A stretch of DNA of 64,000 nucleotides from Sabethes cyaneus. Lineage: Eukaryota; Arthropoda; Insecta; Diptera; Culicidae. A model generated the notes under the pieces. It saw only the letters and a list, made by a program, of their open reading frames with translations, searched no databases and had not been told where the DNA came from. A program made the translations under genes and the position numbers. The stretch spans positions 163,185,142-163,249,141 of the forward strand of contig NC_071354.1 of the NCBI RefSeq assembly GCF_943734655.1. The letters run 5' to 3'. Position 1 is the first letter of the stretch, and the number at the start of each line of letters is the position of its first letter. Below, one piece after another: positions 1-11,911 of this stretch.

Positions 1-640
1 GGTTCGTTCTCCCACCCGTGAGTAGAGTCGAGGTCGAAAATAATGATAAAAAAAGTAATGCAAAATTTGTATCCTATTTCGCTACCAACCCTCACGGATT
101 GGCGATTGCTCACGAGTTATTTGACTCACGCTGGTTGTAAGCTATGCAGGAAGACGATATGAGACTGTGCGTTCGCGAGTGTGTAGGTAGCAGAATGTCT
201 GCACACAGCGACGGCGGCTGTTTGTCTTCCAGTTGCGTCAGTGGCGTAAGCATTGAATGCTATGCTTCTTATACCCTTTGGCGTGAAAATAGGCAATTGC
301 AAATCTGGCTCGATTTGCAACATTTGTTGGAGCTATTAACAGTGGACCAAATCGAGTATTGCCTTGGAATTCTCCACCGATGGAGCAACTAAATGACCTC
401 GACCTACCCGACTACATTATTTTGCTCGCACAACGCCGAATCGATATGCAGAGCAAGTTAGATGAGGAAAGGTCTCACAGTCAATGTACCAAACTAATTA
501 CAAGTGAATGCGCTAATGTGGGTTCAACACCCGAAGACGTCTTTAATTGAACTCATTGCTCATACTTCGTCTTCGCACTGATAGCGTACTCTATGTCGAT
601 TTTTAAAGCAGAAGTTACCTCAAACGTGTTCAAAGAAGTT
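1..640. other. Unassigned left edge with two short open frames
   Basis: Two short overlapping plus-strand frames lie here (144-392, 82 codons; 359-550, 63 codons). The second contains a hydrophilic helical stretch (MEQLNDLDLPDYIILLAQRR). I do not recognise either, and they lack a convincing splice link. They could be remnants of a gene or transposon that begins outside the window. No function is proposed. Confidence 0.25.
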
Positions 641-2008
641 ACTTCATGAAAACGTTGATAATAAACAGATGATGCGAATAAAGGGTTCCCACGGTAAATT
701 TGCCACACACTAAATTACTTCGGAAATACGAGTTTTTATCCGATTGCCACCAAATTTTCAGGGTATTAAATAAATCAATTAAACTTAGCTTTAGCGTCTT
801 TAATTTAATTTCGCCTCGGTATCCGAATGCGCGTACTTTGGCTTTAACCCCACCCATGAGATTTTGCACAACCTGAAAATCAACATGTTTTTGCATATGC
901 TGTCCATGCTGTCTTCTTTTTTTAATTGTCTTGACTACTTTGGAACGTTTTAGAAGATTCTGCGTCATAATAGCCCGGTTTTTCTCGATTGGTCGCAGCT
1001 TTGGTGTTTTTGGGGGGTTAAGCTATTTCGGCACGAAATCGACATTATTTGCCTTATACCACTCCAGCACGCTTTCCACATGAACAAATTGTTTGCCAAA
1101 TCCAGAATTTCTTGGCTAACTTCGACATCTTTTGTTTTCGGAGGTTCTTTGGAACATCCAACCCTTTGCAGTTAAATACTGGTTCACCGGTATCTGGTTG
1201 AAGTCCGATTTTACATAGGTCTTGTCGTACATAATGCAGTAGCGTGGTTTTGTCAGTTATTGATCGTATAACTTCCGGGCACGGCTTTTCGCGACCGTAT
1301 TCTGTTCGGGCCTGAAACTGAATCTTCATCGTAGGTAAAAAAAACCTAGGTGCTACATTCCGTGATCGAAACTTGACGTTCTGTTTTTATACGACAGATT
1401 TCGCAGCCAGCTACGCAGACAATACAGGACAATGGCAGGGGCAGTTGCTAGGATCCTATTGACCCTAACAGCCTCTCCCAGTCGAGATTCGAACATACGA
1501 CGGCTGACTTATTAGGCCAGCATCATACCTCTCGACCAACTGGGAGGTGAACGTACGTAATTTAACTCGAATTTCAACCTTCTGGACGAAACTTTTGCTC
1601 AGATTCAGTTATTTTTTGCCACATTTCGAACGCAGAAATTTGGTTTGGACCCCAACTACACGGGTGTGATCTTTAACAGTATACGGACGATTTTTTTCTC
1701 CGTATCGTGACTTACGATCGACAGTCAGAAGTTCTTCGAACCGTTTTATGACATGAGCAACCGTAGAATTGAGGATTTTCAAAATTTTACCGATGACACG
1801 GTATGATAGATTCTCATTTTCGATGTACTTGTGCAGTTTTTTTTCGCGAACGAGCTGTTCTTTCGACGCCATGTTTCAGGTCTTTGCACACTTGATAAAA
1901 CGACTCACACAGTTTAAATATTGCACTTTGAACTTTCTTCATTGACTGAAGTTTTTGAAGCGTCTTAGTAGAATACGAAACCTGTTTTCTTCTTTTCTTT
2001 AATTTCAA
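639..2008 (-). pseudogene. Broken Tc1/mariner-type transposase
   Basis: Reading down the minus strand, pieces of one transposase appear in the right order. 1872-1609 carries an N-terminal helix-turn-helix part (starting MASKEQLVREKKLHKYIE). 1329-1054 carries the central part ending in FWIWQTICSCGKR, which resembles the motif found just before the second catalytic acid in mosquito mariner/Tc1 relatives. 968-639 carries a C-terminal part with VVQNLMGGVKAKVRAFGYRG, as at the end of DD37E-type transposases. The block with the catalytic residues is missing or scrambled and frames shift between the parts, so the copy is dead. A SINE sits between the first and second parts. Subgroup (DD37E-like) is inferred from motif memory and is less sure than the superfamily. 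Confidence 0.65.
1345..1548 (-). repeat. tRNA-derived SINE
   Basis: On the minus strand the unit opens with a tRNA-like head: an A-box-like run (TTGGTCGAGAGGTATGATGC) and, about 30 bases on, a B-box-like run (GTTCGAATCTCGACTGGGA). A non-tRNA body follows and the unit ends near GGAATGTAGCACC. The head is too divergent, and the body too long, for a functional tRNA gene. The ending resembles SINE tails common in Aedes DNA (recalled, not searched). It separates two parts of the mariner relic, so it inserted after that element. Confidence 0.7.
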
Positions 2009-2443
2009 CTTGCTTCATGCAAAATTTCAATTAATTTTACCCAACGATTAAAAAGTTTGTTATGACCATTTGACAGTTATGACAGTTTGTAGAGCAATTT
2101 GGTATGACACCTGCGAGTTTTAAATAAATCTAGCTAAGTTGGCAAGATTTGAACATTTGCCACAAAGATTCTGATGATTTTTTCATAAATTTGTACCATT
2201 TTATAATTTAAAGTATTATTCATTCAGAAAAGAATCGGCGAAAAAAGTCAATGAAAAGTCAACTTGCATTTATTTTTTCAACGGCGGTTAGAACAATTTG
2301 AGGATTATTTTATAACTTCTGGATTTTATTTTATTTTTATTACTGTTTGGTTTAAAATGTACGCAGTTCCACAAAAACACATTTCTGAATATGTTATCAA
2401 AAACTTGACATTATTTTATTCGATTCAATGTCATAGTCCCTTA

Positions 2444-2526
2444 CTGCCGCTACTCGCATAACAGTCCCATTGATATAGGAAACTATAGAAAATAATCGCA
2501 TAACAGTCCCATGCGAGTAGCGGCAG
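2444..2526. repeat. Short perfect hairpin with internal direct repeat
   Basis: A perfect 16-bp inverted repeat, CTGCCGCTACTCGCAT (2444-2459) and its complement (2511-2526), encloses 51 bases. A 16-base direct repeat, CGCATAACAGTCCCAT, occurs at 2455-2470 and 2497-2512, overlapping the arms. The unit looks like a very small MITE or a partial duplication that created a palindrome. Confidence 0.6.
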
Positions 2527-4553
2527 CTTATTTCCACAAATATATCGTAATATTACCGTTTGTCTCGTTTACGATTCAGTTAGGCTTTTTCCTTTGGGAA
2601 TTTATATACATCATCATCCTGTTCATCACAAGAAAAGTTATTATTACCGAAAACATTTAGTTGTGTCCGACAAATAATTTCAACATTCCCTTTAACATTC
2701 CCAATTTTGTATAGCATGGTGTAATTACTTCGAATGATCGATAGTCAATCGATGTGAAACCAAGTTTAAGAGTTATATAGCAGCAATAACTGATCATCAT
2801 TTATACCGAAATGATTTATGACTGATTTTACTAATTCAATAGACAAATATGATCAATTTTGTAAAAACAGTATCTTGCAAGATAGGCATTTTCATTTTTT
2901 ATCTACAACATTAAAATTAAGTTTAGTAGTTAACAGTTAGATTGGCTGCGATACACAACCATTAATAAAGAATGGAAAGACTATTTAACCTCGTCTCTAT
3001 AGTATGTATGTATGATTCTAAAATTTCCAATTGTTATAACGATAACCGTTGCTCTGATTGGTGATATCGTTCGGCAGCTCCCACGGGTTCTTTCCCGCGA
3101 TCAAGTTGGAAATGTTAACGAACAGACAGTTTCAGTAATCCAAATTTGGGTTGATTTGCTCATTTTGTTTACTTGACAGCCCCTCCTCCGACGAGTAGCG
3201 TACGAAAATGTTACGTATGGGACATTTGTGGAACTGGGTGTTATCTATAATATTGCTGAATGAAGCATTGTTCTATCTTTAGTATTTACAGTGCTATAAG
3301 GCTGCAAACTCGTGACCAAAATAAAAGCAAAATGAGCTAATCAAACCTGAGGAAAAAAATTCACGATGACTGGAAATATTCACGCCCTTCGAAGTCTTTT
3401 ACAGTAACCAAAATCCCAGTATCGAAAAAATCCCTCTGATGAAATCTAATTTGCATTAAAAATATATTCAAAAAAGTAGTGATTTTGTTTAACTTCAGAT
3501 GCCAGAAGTTTAGCGCGAGTCCCAACAATGATTTTCGATAGACTGATGAAAGAACTGTGAAGTTTTCGCGTTATAAAAAATTACAAGAGAGAGTACATTG
3601 GAGCTGTAGTTTTGCTTGTTAAATTACGTTAACTAATAGAACATTCTCTTTCTGTCCAATGATAGCGGATGTACGCATTAGGCACATTACATTGTGCTCT
3701 AATAACTACAGAGTTCAAATCAAATAAAGCTATTGATAATCAATTCTTTATACATTAATTAAATAGTAATAGATAGTGCAGTTAGTATTTACTTATCCAT
3801 TGATTTTAAACTTATCGTGGGCATAGTATGACGAATGGCAGTACTTCTGCCGGTAGACAATGAACAAATTTAAGCAGCATGGAACTAAGTTGCGCTCCTT
3901 AAGTACTGAAAAATCCCCATCATATCGAATAAAATTTGACCGAAGCCACGATTGGTAGGTTTTGCTGGTTAATTCGATAATACCATAATACCTTACATAT
4001 GCGATCGGTTCATTAAGACAAATATTCACCCATGTAGAGAAGAACATCACGTAGCGGACATTACATCGTACATACTCGCGTGACACAATGATACAAAGGA
4101 CTAAATGAAACAAAGTATAAACCAGTGATAGAAAGATTTAGAATACAGAAGCAATTGATAAAATAAACAAGTTTATAAATTTTAATAGATTATGTTTCCC
4201 TGGTAGTTCAACATATCACATTTGAATATCGACTGCTGCTGAATTTCGGAATGTCTGTTTTATTTTTTTTTATAGACTTTTGTTTCTTGCCGGAATGATT
4301 TATTTCAGTACGAAATCTTATTGAGCCTTTGTAGAAATCAATGGCACAATATAGAAACAATCGCGACTTAAAAAACCGAAATGTACTTAAACATATCGAG
4401 TATATAATACTATCAGATCATCACACCTTTTAGTGTAAGTATAGTCGTTACTTTTCCGCATTGCAGAAACGTCTAGTATAACTTTAGATATAGGAATCAG
4501 TTTGCGCTTCGCTCAGCCTTAATCGTGTATAAAAATACCTTACCCAACGTGTT
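2527..4553. other. AT-rich intergenic DNA, one decayed repeat
   Basis: No supported gene. Around 3190-3310 the sequence (for example a 'GGGACATTTGTGG...TTATCTATAATATTGCTGAATGAAG' pattern, interrupted) resembles the arms of the hAT-type foldback element at 54715-55106, so it is probably a decayed copy. The 106-codon minus frame at 3793-4113 has no recognisable features and is not called. Confidence 0.4.
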
Positions 4554-7500
4554 TTAGCACATTCCTTGCCGTTTTCGATTGTTGAGGCATGTTGAATGCA
4601 CCGCTGACGGCGATGCTGTCGTTTGTGGAAGTCCACTTTTCGGAGCACGACGTCTGTGTTCAGCGTTTTTACCGGAACTATCGTTGAATTGCATTATGCA
4701 CTGATTATCCAACAGATTCCATTGTCGAAAGCGATCGATCAGCAGGCTAGCTTTATCTCGAGGAAGTTCGAGCTCGCGAATTAACGACACGAGATCACTA
4801 GGAGTCAACAGATGCGGTTTGTGGGAAATTGTACTCGTACTGGACACCCCATTAGCCGATACTGATGAGGACGACTGCGTCGATGGCACTCGCGTAGCCG
4901 TGCCTCGAAAGCTTGGAGTTCCGTGCTGCTGCTGTTGCTGTTGCTGTTGGCATGGGACGGCGCTTGTTTGCAAGACTGATTTCACGGTTGGTTCGACTGG
5001 TTTGTTCCGTTCTTCGGGTTCGTCATCGTCGATTTCGATCGTGATTGGTTCGTTCTGATATACTGTAAACGTTGCAATAAACAGAGAAAAAAACTTGTAG
5101 CAGCCATTAAGTATTTGGTTGTTATTTTATTCTGATGAAACTAAATATAAAAATGATAAAGAAAGAAATAAAATGCCAAATAATTTGCAACCAGTACCTT
5201 TCCTCAACCTCCGATGAGATTTCTTTTTTCTTTCAATCATTTTCCTTTACAACATAAACTGTAAAAAAAAATTAACTTACAAAATTTACCGTTGAAAAAT
5301 CAACTTGTTGCTTCTCTGACAGTAGAAAAAAAAAACAATTTAAATTGATCTGCATTGTAGTTCTCAAACGCGAAATAGACATCTATTGTATCTACTTCGG
5401 CTATGCATCAGTGTTGAACACTGACTTTCAAAATTTTGTCACAATCTGTGTTGTTTGTTCTCTAAATCGAGAGAATATGTATTCAATTCACGTTACAATC
5501 GAGATTAATATTGAGTATATCAAACTTAGCAGTAAATTATTTTCTGATTAGATTACCGTGGACGCACCATACTTGACGCGGGTCCAAAGTTGACGCACTT
5601 TTCAGAAATTTTCTATAATAACTTATCTTGACTATTAATATTTCGCAAAAGTGTACCTTTGACACTTTGTTTACACTTATGAAATGCATTCATGCCATAA
5701 AAAGCTTTTGATTGGTCATTTATAATTGTAAATAAAAAATAAACAGAAAGGGTGTTTGTCAAATGCGCCATTTTTTTCCTACCTTAGCACAAACGCTAAA
5801 GAAACACTCAACTATGTTTTATATTTTTTTACGCGTAAAAGTGTTTTTTTTGTTCTAATATCTTCGAAAACTGTTAAAACTTAAGTATTATTAATATATT
5901 GTACACGTTATTCGAACTGCAAAAGCTTTTTAGCTTATTTCTGGACAAAAATGTTTTGCGTCAAATTAGGCTCTTAGTGTTCCTTATTATTTACAGAGTA
6001 AAATATAAAAAGTATGTCATCTATTCCGACACTAAATATCTCGTAAGTCACCAAGAACGATATTGGTTCAACAGTTTACCGTCTCATTAGGTGTTACAGA
6101 GGCCACAGTTCGTCGGAAAAAGCTGCAGAAAACACTTTCCCAGGGCAAACAGCGTTGGAGAGGAGGTCCTATAAACTGTAAATGACTTGTTTTGCTTATG
6201 AGTAAAATCAAGTTTCCTAAACGGGTAGGGCAATCAAAAATATTGGTTTAGGTTAAATTAGGACACTTTTTTCGTTTGTCTGACCGATCCAATCCCGCAG
6301 TTACTGCAGTTTCCGGTGAGTGGCTAATTTAGATTTTCCTACGACACCCTGAATCTTGATACTTTCCTAGCTGTCATTCAAAACAATGTACAACTGTTTT
6401 AGGAAAGTCATTTCCAGAATTTTCATTGTTAAACACAAATTATGTCAGATTTTTAAATAGCCTGGCTGTGTTTGCAATATAAACATATCGGCTGTGGGCT
6501 GTCCCAATTCTCCCAACGTTTTCGCAAAAACTGGGGTGAAATATATCCACACAAATAACGAAAACCTTGTGTAACTATTTAAAATAATGCGCACTTATCT
6601 AAAATACAAAATATATCGTCGTTTTTGTTAAATTATACTAATTTTTCAAGTGCGTCAAATAAGGAACATTTCGCGTCAAATAAGGCACGTTGCAAAATTC
6701 ATGCGTCAATTTAGGAACCCTGAGCGTCTCACAAAAACTTGACAAAATATAAAGAATTCAATGCATATTTACTGTTTGTTTATTTTTTACATATTCTTTG
6801 CTAGTCTAACGATTACTGTGCAAAACCTTGACTTTATTGGCCAAACCGTCATTTTGTAATTAATGTTTAAAATTGAAAATTTCTTAACCGCGTCAAATTT
6901 GGTGCTTCCACGGTAATATTAGTATGACCCGCAAGCTGACCAATTTTTAAAAGAAAAATATTTAGGTTTTGAAACGGTTTTTCGGTTCCTTCATCGCATG
7001 TGTACCAACAAATAATAAAGCAGTTCCGCTTGCAATAGGTAAATTATATAATTTATATTAAACTACCTACCTAGGTTTTTGAAAGGAGTAAACAGGCACT
7101 TACAAAGCTGTTGGCATCATTTCAACTCAAGAATTATGAAATGCATTCAATTTTTATAAAAATTATGTTTGAAAAATTTGATCACGAAAGTTCTGGATTG
7201 CACCAGAACGATGTCTACAAATTTTTAATAATGAAAAATTATGAACGGAACATCAGAAAAGAAATCAAGTCTAGTTCCCTTTTATGGGGGAGAAATATCT
7301 TAAGTGCCTTAATTTTGATCAGTTTTGTGACTGACGAGATAAAGTGCAGTTGTGTTAGTCGTGTTAATAAAAAATGGATGAATCCGACACAAATGTTATA
7401 TACGCTCAAGTCTCGTTTTATGTCACTTTTGTGGGGACGTAGAAAAATCGATCGTAGCTAGACGGTAATTCAAATTTTAGACGTTAAAAAGTGGACGTAA

Positions 7501-9574
7501 AAAGAAATCACGTAAAATGAATGGTACGTCGAAGAGAAACTAGTAATAAAAATTTAAATAAAAATTATTTAGGAAAAATTTTCCAGTATAGGAGTCAAAT
7601 AGAATTCGGACCAAACCTCAAAAACGTGATAATTTATACTGTAAAAAATCCGTAATTTTTCAAGCGATGTGTTTATGGAGCAGTTTATTAATAAAATATA
7701 GCACTTATTACGCTACCTGTGGGTGATCGTGAAACCGTGAATCAGGATGATACAATTTTTTGTTTTTTAAATGCGTCCAAAAAAAAGGGTCTTCATAAAA
7801 GTTGGTAAACGCTAAAATAAGTAACTTTGCTGGATATAACTGTCTATCTCTTACTGGTTTGTTAAACAAGGAATTAAAAATCAATTCTGCTCAATGGCTT
7901 TGCATACGATTTTTTTATAGCTTTCAAGTGTTTTATAAAGTGATTCACTATGTTAAGACTGAACTCTGGCTATCGCTAGGATACATTTTTAACACTAACA
8001 CAGCGTTAGCAAATAGTTGAATCAAATCCCGAAGAGCACTTTTTATATCAAATGGCAAATAAAATGGTATAACAAAGGTTTTTATCACCACTAGGTGGAT
8101 TAAATCGAAATTTTAAACATGATACTTGCTTGAATCAAAATGGTGCCAATATGTATCAAAGGTGTACTCCAGTCAGTCCACAATCATGGGTAACATATAA
8201 TTGAAGGTCATCTTAGCTTTACCTGCTAATTTTCGTTTAAATATCACCCAATGATTGAACAAATTATTAGTGCTACTTATGAGTAACATTTTTATTAATT
8301 AATTAATGACCTATAGAATTGTGTGTGATCCGTGATCGTAGATTGACTGTACGTACCCTGCTATCAAAAACGTAGTTAACAGTAAACGATATATTCTCAA
8401 GATCAGCAGCGAACACTAAACACTCTATTCTGTCTTGATATGCTAATCGCGTTTGATAAAAATATGTAGACGCAATCACGTGATAAAATTGCGCATTAGC
8501 AAAAAACGCGTGAATTTGCAAATACCTATTACACAAAAATTGTAAAAGTTGAAAAATTAAATAATAATGCATTTTAAACACACAATAATAACAGAAACAA
8601 CTGCACAAAACGGTGTTGGAAATTGTTGAAAACAAACAAAAAAAAAACAACAGCAATTTGCACTTACCCGGTAAAGTTGGCTTAGTCAGCGGTCGATCTT
8701 CTTTTTGTGCAATGCTTGCCGTAGTAATCTGTTGCATATTCATCTGCTGAAGTTGCGTTTGTCGTATTGGTTGTTGCCGTTCGTTGACAGTGTTGATTTG
8801 AGCCTTTTGCACTGGTTGCTGTGGCAATTTTATCCTTTCCGGTAGTGTGTGAAACTGCTTAAGTTGGATATCCGGTCTAACCTTAAGTTGATGCTGTTGC
8901 TGTTTCATGGGTACGGGTGGTGTGAAAGAATGTGGCATATTGGCGTTAGAGATTTTTTGTGAAACCAACGGCGTTGTTGGTATCTCTTGCTTCTGTTGTG
9001 CGTTATCTAATTTAACTTTTTTCACACTAACCGACCAGTTTGTTGTGGCAGGTAGTTTCACCACCGACTCAAGAGCGCTGAGTGCTTTTTTGATTACCGT
9101 CTGCGTGGGAGGACTAACCGTAGCACTGGTAGTAATCGGAAGATTCGTTTGAGCTCCCATCGGTACCCCCACTTCCAGTTCACATGGTATGGGCTTCATC
9201 GCGGACGGGATGCTGTCTGGATATTGCGCAAATTTTTTCTTCCCTTCGCCGATCGTCTTGGTCAAGCAAAAATAGCAATCGTTAGTATGATTGCTTGGTG
9301 CTTTCCATATCATAGGCGTAGAGAAGGGAAGCGGCGGACGAGGATATTGTCCATTTTTCAGTCGCAACAAGGCCTGGTTGCAGTCATTGCAAACTGAAGC
9401 TGGTCCATGCACATAATTTTCCCTTTGCGTACGGATGCTGAAGAATGCCTCGTACGCCTCCATGATGGGTATGGTCATAATCGAGCGCTTGTGATGTGAC
9501 GGTGTATACTTACCGCACACAAAGCAAAACAGGTTTTTTGGATTCACACAGGAGGACTTAATCGCCACGAACAT
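4554..9574 (-). CDS. Conserved arthropod Cys-pair protein, function unknown
   Basis: Two exons: 9574-8668 (302 codons plus one base) and 5062-4554. The donor (GTAAGT at 8667) and acceptor (TTTACAG before 5062) keep frame, giving 471 residues. Exon 1 carries three CxxC pairs (CFVC near residue 17, VCNDC near 62, CYFC near 100) with spacing like a treble-clef zinc fold, and PM.W..P.NH..DCYFC, a signature I recall from many unnamed insect and crustacean proteins. Exon 2 holds an acidic patch, a poly-Gln run and LTPSDLVSLIRELELPRDKA followed by QWNLL; that helical motif is found downstream of the same Cys region in those relatives, which supports joining the exons. The middle is Gln-, Thr- and Pro-rich, probably disordered. 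A further 3' exon is possible, because a GGTAAAAAC donor-like site lies before the stop. Nuclear or DNA-binding roles are only a guess. Confidence 0.7.
5556..6913. mobile_element. TA-flanked 1.36-kb DNA transposon, pogo/mariner-like
   Basis: The ends are inverted: CCGTGGACGCACCATACTTG at 5556 and its imperfect complement ending at 6913, each flanked by TA (5554-5555 and 6914-6915), the usual Tc1/mariner/pogo target duplication. Near 6050-6170 one frame reads like a DNA-binding helix-turn-helix (LGVTEATVRRKKLQKTL), suggesting a decayed pogo-type transposase start. GCGTCAAAT-AGG motifs recur inside (about 5959, 6652, 6677 and 6703). It sits in the intron of the 4554-9574 gene. Confidence 0.65.
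6916..8667. other. Remainder of the 3.6-kb intron
   Basis: AT-rich intron sequence of the minus-strand gene. An open frame at 7111-7461 (116 codons) shows no recognisable domain. At 7435-7530 there are several GGACGTA/GACGTTAAAAAG motifs that resemble the tandem tract at 11170-11300, so this is probably another repeat copy. Confidence 0.4.
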
Positions 9575-10390
9575 TTTGCAGCTTCGAGTCCCCGCGGGAT
9601 GCTATAGAATCAAAGCTTGATCTCACACGTTATCACAATCGGTCTTAGTAGACATTCACCAAATTATTTCACTGGATTTAGTTTCAAATATACATGCCGT
9701 TTCTTGACACTAAATGAATTTTGACCTGCTTTCCCTCGGGGAATCTTAATTTGCTGCCACTTTACAAGAATCTGTTTAGTAGTATGATATGCTGTATTCC
9801 TCTAATACATCAGAACAGAGAACACCCAGTATATCTTTTTGACGTTTCATTCCATTCTATCCATTCTGTTTATACACGGTCAACATAGAGGTACTTCTCG
9901 ATGCTGCCGGGGCGTCCTCTCAAATTTCGTACATACTATCAACCATTCCCGCGCTAAATTAGTGTTAGTAGCCCGTCGCTCTCTCTTTAGAATGAAAGCA
10001 CACAGTGCGTACATGCTCGCAAGAAGTAGCGCCGGAAAGGGGATAAGAAGCAAACGTGGAAAAGTTCTGCTACCTGCGGGACCGTGACATTCAGTTCCAT
10101 CCATATGCTGTGCAATGGTTCTCTGCTCTGCTCTGTTGCTGCGCGCACCATCCGCGATCCGCATCATCATTCTCTTCCCTTTATTACCTTCTTGCTTCAA
10201 TTTAGCACTCACTGGCCTAACATCATCGCAGTGTGAGGATAAGTATACGCGCTAGGGTGGTTCAATGTTTGGTTTGTTTCGGAAACGAAATCACAACAAC
10301 AATTTAGGTGGAGAAGGAAATCACCAGTTCAACAAATAAGCTAACAAATTACATTAAATAAGTACATAATTGCACCAAGTTTAATGTAAT
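9575..10390 (-). promoter_or_regulatory. Upstream region of the Cys-pair gene
   Basis: This 0.8-kb stretch lies directly upstream of the minus-strand start codon at 9574 and is more GC-rich than its surroundings (9880-10250). It holds no recognised coding sequence although both strands stay open for about 80-110 codons. A promoter and 5' UTR would be expected here; no TATA box or initiator could be assigned. Confidence 0.3.
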
Positions 10391-10401
10391 ATACCGGCAT
10401 A

Positions 10402-10528
10402 GGGTAACCAACCTATCTTGAACTCCATCAACAGCCATATATAATTTGTGCACTATCATTTGATTTCCCTGTAAGTGTCCAAATTACGTATAGAGCTGCT
10501 GACGGAGTCCAAAATACGTTGGTTACCC
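10402..10528. mobile_element. 127-bp TA-type MITE
   Basis: Inverted ends begin GGGTAACCAAC at 10402 and close with GTTGGTTACCC at 10528, with similarity continuing about 25 bases inward (…GAACTCC / GGAGTCC…). TA flanks both sides (10400-10401, 10529-10530), as for Tc1/mariner-mobilised elements. No coding capacity. Confidence 0.75.
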
Positions 10529-10954
10529 TATAAAGGCATCTAAAAACGTAAAATTAATAATTTTAAATTCTAAGGAACGGTATAACACTTTCTAGGTCCA
10601 GTGCCAGCTCTTTCAAATTTATCATAAAAATCATGCTTTATTATTTAAAGATTTTTTTGAGCTGAAACTTTAATATATAAATTAACAAATAACATTCTTC
10701 CTCAAGATAAACCACAAAAATGTTTGTTGGCGCTGTTGGAAACCTGAAGTTATGTTTAATAGAAGATATATAACAACGGTTCTTTCTTGGCATATTAAAA
10801 ATTTTAAAAACAGGTCTTAGCAATATTTAAAATAAAAATTTAATTTAAAAAAATAAAACATTTGGAAATTTAGCATATTTAAATATTGAATATGTTTTTA
10901 CACAGGCTCTATCGGTAAAAAAAAAGAGAACTAAAAACAAATAATAAGTGGAGT

Positions 10955-11075
10955 CAATCCCAGAGATAATGGTTAACCTCTCACGCCGAGGGCCCCGAGT
11001 ACGAATCCCAACCCCGTAGAAGTTGCAATTTACGAATTACCCAAGCTGTTAAGGTGGCTGAAATCAAATAAAAAA
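10955..11075 (+). repeat. tRNA-like SINE
   Basis: An A-box-like TAATGGTTAACCTC is followed about 30 bases later by a B-box-like GAGTACGAATCCCAAC, then a short body and an A-rich AAATAAAAAAATAAAATAC tail. It has the layout of a short tRNA-derived SINE. The B box differs from the consensus at one position and flanking pairing is poor, so it is not called as a tRNA gene. Confidence 0.5.
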
Positions 11076-11169
11076 ATAAAATACAAAATTAGACAGATTG
11101 GCTTCACCACAATAATAGTCATACATGCTCTGATACAACAGAACATCTTCATTATTTTTATATTTGTTT

Positions 11170-11300
11170 GCGTGGACGTAAAAAAAGAGTACATTATTTC
11201 AAATTTTGGACGCAAAAAGAGAACGTTAATTCAAGTTTTGAACGTAAAAAGGTAGACGTGAAAAAATTCACGTACAATTTATGGACGCAAAAATTCTGGA
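11170..11300. repeat. Degenerate GGACGTAAAAAG tandem tract
   Basis: Four or five imperfect units of the form GGACG(T/C)AAAAAGAG(T)ACGTTAATTCAA follow each other at about 20-45-base spacing. A weaker version lies at 7435-7530. Origin unknown. Confidence 0.55.
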
Positions 11301-11911
11301 GATTTGTTTTCGATACTTTTTAATCAATCTGTAAATATTTCGAAAAATATCTGAAGGCGTATTCTAACATCTTTCGGAAGCGAGTTCAAGATTGTGGCTT
11401 AAAATAAGTTATTAAACGTATCATAAAGGCAAATCGGTATATGAATTTCTATTTCGTGAAACGAATTCGAAAAGAGCAATATTATATTAAAATAATGAAC
11501 CATCCTAAAGCTCACTGAAACCGTTCTTATGCCAGGTAGGATTCCCTGATCTTCTGCCGGAGAGCAATTCTAAGGCAAACGACCCTTTCCAAGCGCGCTT
11601 GCAATACTATGAAAAACAGGCCGGACAATGGGATGCAGTGCATATATTCCTTTGTGTGAGTAATGTGCTATGAGCTATGCTGTGACTGTGATGAGACTAA
11701 AATAAAACCCACTAGCAAACATTAAAAGCGCGCGGCTGCTGCTGTACACGGTGTGCCTGGTAGTGCTTTCTTATTTCAACAAAATAAATATTTCGTTTGC
11801 AGTATTTTTATTTTTTAGTACGAATGACATAGAACACTATGACACTACTAAGGTTACAAAGTGGTTGCACGTTGTGATCTATTTCTATTGGATTTTGGAT
11901 CATATTGACTA
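11301..11911. other. Intergenic DNA without recognised genes
   Basis: No supported gene or RNA. A moderately GC-rich block at 11530-11760 contains an AATAAA-like end (AAAATAAAACC), which might be an LTR or LINE end, but no pair or duplication was found. Confidence 0.3.

Noticed and set aside
1440..1548. tRNA gene
   Set aside because: A and B boxes are present but stems do not pair well and a SINE body follows directly.
3793..4113. 106-codon minus-strand gene
   Set aside because: No recognisable domain or neighbour support.
4819..5058. Plus-strand Cys-rich frame
   Set aside because: It is the antisense of the poly-Gln codons in exon 2 of the minus-strand gene.
7111..7461. 116-codon gene in the intron
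   Set aside because: No recognisable domain; overlaps repeat-like GGACGTA motifs at its end.
8303..8667. C-terminal extension of the Cys-pair protein by read-through
   Set aside because: A strong GTAAGT donor at 8667 and an in-frame conserved exon at 5062 make this intronic; the extension is AT-rich and unlike the family.
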